This document shows positions 63,705 to 64,000 of a stretch of 64,000 bases of DNA, one piece after another. Positions within the stretch are counted from its first letter, which is position 1; every line of letters starts with the position of its first letter. This DNA comes from Pseudonocardia sp. T1-2H (GTDB taxonomy: Bacteria; Actinomycetota; Actinomycetes; Mycobacteriales; Pseudonocardiaceae). The DNA is taken from NCBI RefSeq assembly GCF_038039215.1, contig NZ_JBBPCL010000001.1, positions 5,084,001 to 5,148,000 on the forward strand, read 5' to 3'. The notes beneath the pieces are model-generated. The model saw nothing but the letters and a program-made list of their open reading frames with translations. It was not told the origin of the DNA and did no database searches. The position numbers and the translations under genes are program-made.

Positions 63705-64000
63705 ATGACCCAGAACGATGTGCTCGGGGAACGGATGACCACGGTGCCGGTTCCTCAGCAGAGCACGACATCGGCGAGCGTGTCGGCCTGCCGCGCCTGC
63801 GGAACGCCCGGGGTGCGGGAGTTCCTCTCCCTCGGTGCGACGCCGATCGCCAACGCACTCGTCGAGCCGGCCCGGTCCGCCACCCCCGATCCGTCGTACC
63901 CGCTGGCCGTCGGCTTCTGCCCGTCGTGCTCCCTGGTGCAGCTCACCCACGAGCTCCCCGCCGAGGCGATGTTCGACGCGAACTACCCCTACTACTCGTC
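63705..64000 (+). CDS. Zinc-binding class I SAM methyltransferase, 3' end outside window
   Basis: The 98 residues visible contain CRACGTPGVREFLSLGATPI, ANALVEPARSATPDPSYPLA, VGFCPSCSLVQLTHELPAEA, FDANYPYYS. This is the N-terminal zinc-binding (putative zinc) domain of C-methyltransferases such as those acting on nucleotide sugars (CxxC with a later CPSC). The catalytic domain lies beyond the window. The start ATG at 63705 follows a GGGCGGGGA stretch. Confidence 0.82.
   Translation, partial: MTQNDVLGERMTTVPVPQQSTTSASVSACRACGTPGVREFLSLGATPIANALVEPARSATPDPSYPLAVGFCPSCSLVQLTHELPAEAMFDANYPYYS

Overview
This window is high-GC actinobacterial DNA, most likely from Pseudonocardia or a close relative in the Pseudonocardiaceae. 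The evidence is strong GC bias at third codon positions, frequent GTG starts, an Rpf-type transglycosylase domain, a PknB-type Ser/Thr kinase, a mycothiol-pathway DsbA-like protein of the Rv2466c type, and the chromosomal neighbours Nei, RpiB, Rv2466c-like and PepN. The organism call is an inference; no rRNA lies in the window.

Region 1 (1-6.6 kb) carries small catabolic units: an FAD flavoprotein (cut by the window edge) and an aldehyde dehydrogenase divergent from a FadR-type regulator with a palindromic operator between them, a tRNA-Gly(GCC), and an amidase divergent from a LuxR-type regulator.

Region 2 (about 6.6-35 kb) is an accessory island. A 45-bp copy of the 3' half of tRNA-Gly(TCC) at 7558-7602 repeats part of the intact tRNA-Gly(TCC) at 34886-34956. 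A complete tyrosine integrase (33003-34793) lies beside the intact tRNA, and a truncated integrase copy (6585-7469) lies just outside the distal repeat. This is the layout of tandem integration at one tRNA. A third, diverged attachment-like remnant sits near 10.56 kb. Cargo includes a two-repeat secreted protein, a two-TM coiled-coil protein, a split DEDD exonuclease-BRCT gene, a polyhydroxyalkanoate (PHA) set (synthase, phasin, a second phasin cut by an IS982-type insertion, a depolymerase fragment, an alpha/beta hydrolase), moaA, an HrdB-like sigma factor with two frameshifts, a HicA-like protein and many decayed genes: IS110, IS701, IS982, IS1380 and IS630 transposases, a P27 terminase small subunit, a phosphotransferase, and HATPase, Usp and HdeD-like genes. 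No conjugation or replication genes were seen.

Region 3 (35-64 kb) is conserved chromosome: tRNA-Pro(TGG), a secreted phosphodiester-glycosidase-like protein, a rodlin-like small secreted protein, an HAD-IIA phosphatase, Nei glycosylase and RpiB. A 12.8-kb block follows that contains a YbdK ligase/ATP-grasp fusion, an N-acetylglutaminylglutamine-amidotransferase-like AsnO and an S9 peptidase in one operon, then a Ser/Thr kinase, an Rpf-DUF4038 fusion and a CBS protein. After it come the Rv2466c-like protein, PepN, a lipoprotein, a PAP2 phosphatase, a two-component system, DUF5130 and the start of a zinc-binding methyltransferase.

Several otherwise well-conserved genes are broken by a single-base indel, two of them in C or G runs (YbdK/ATP-grasp near 45050, histidine kinase near 60711), so base-level accuracy of the sequence is a live question.
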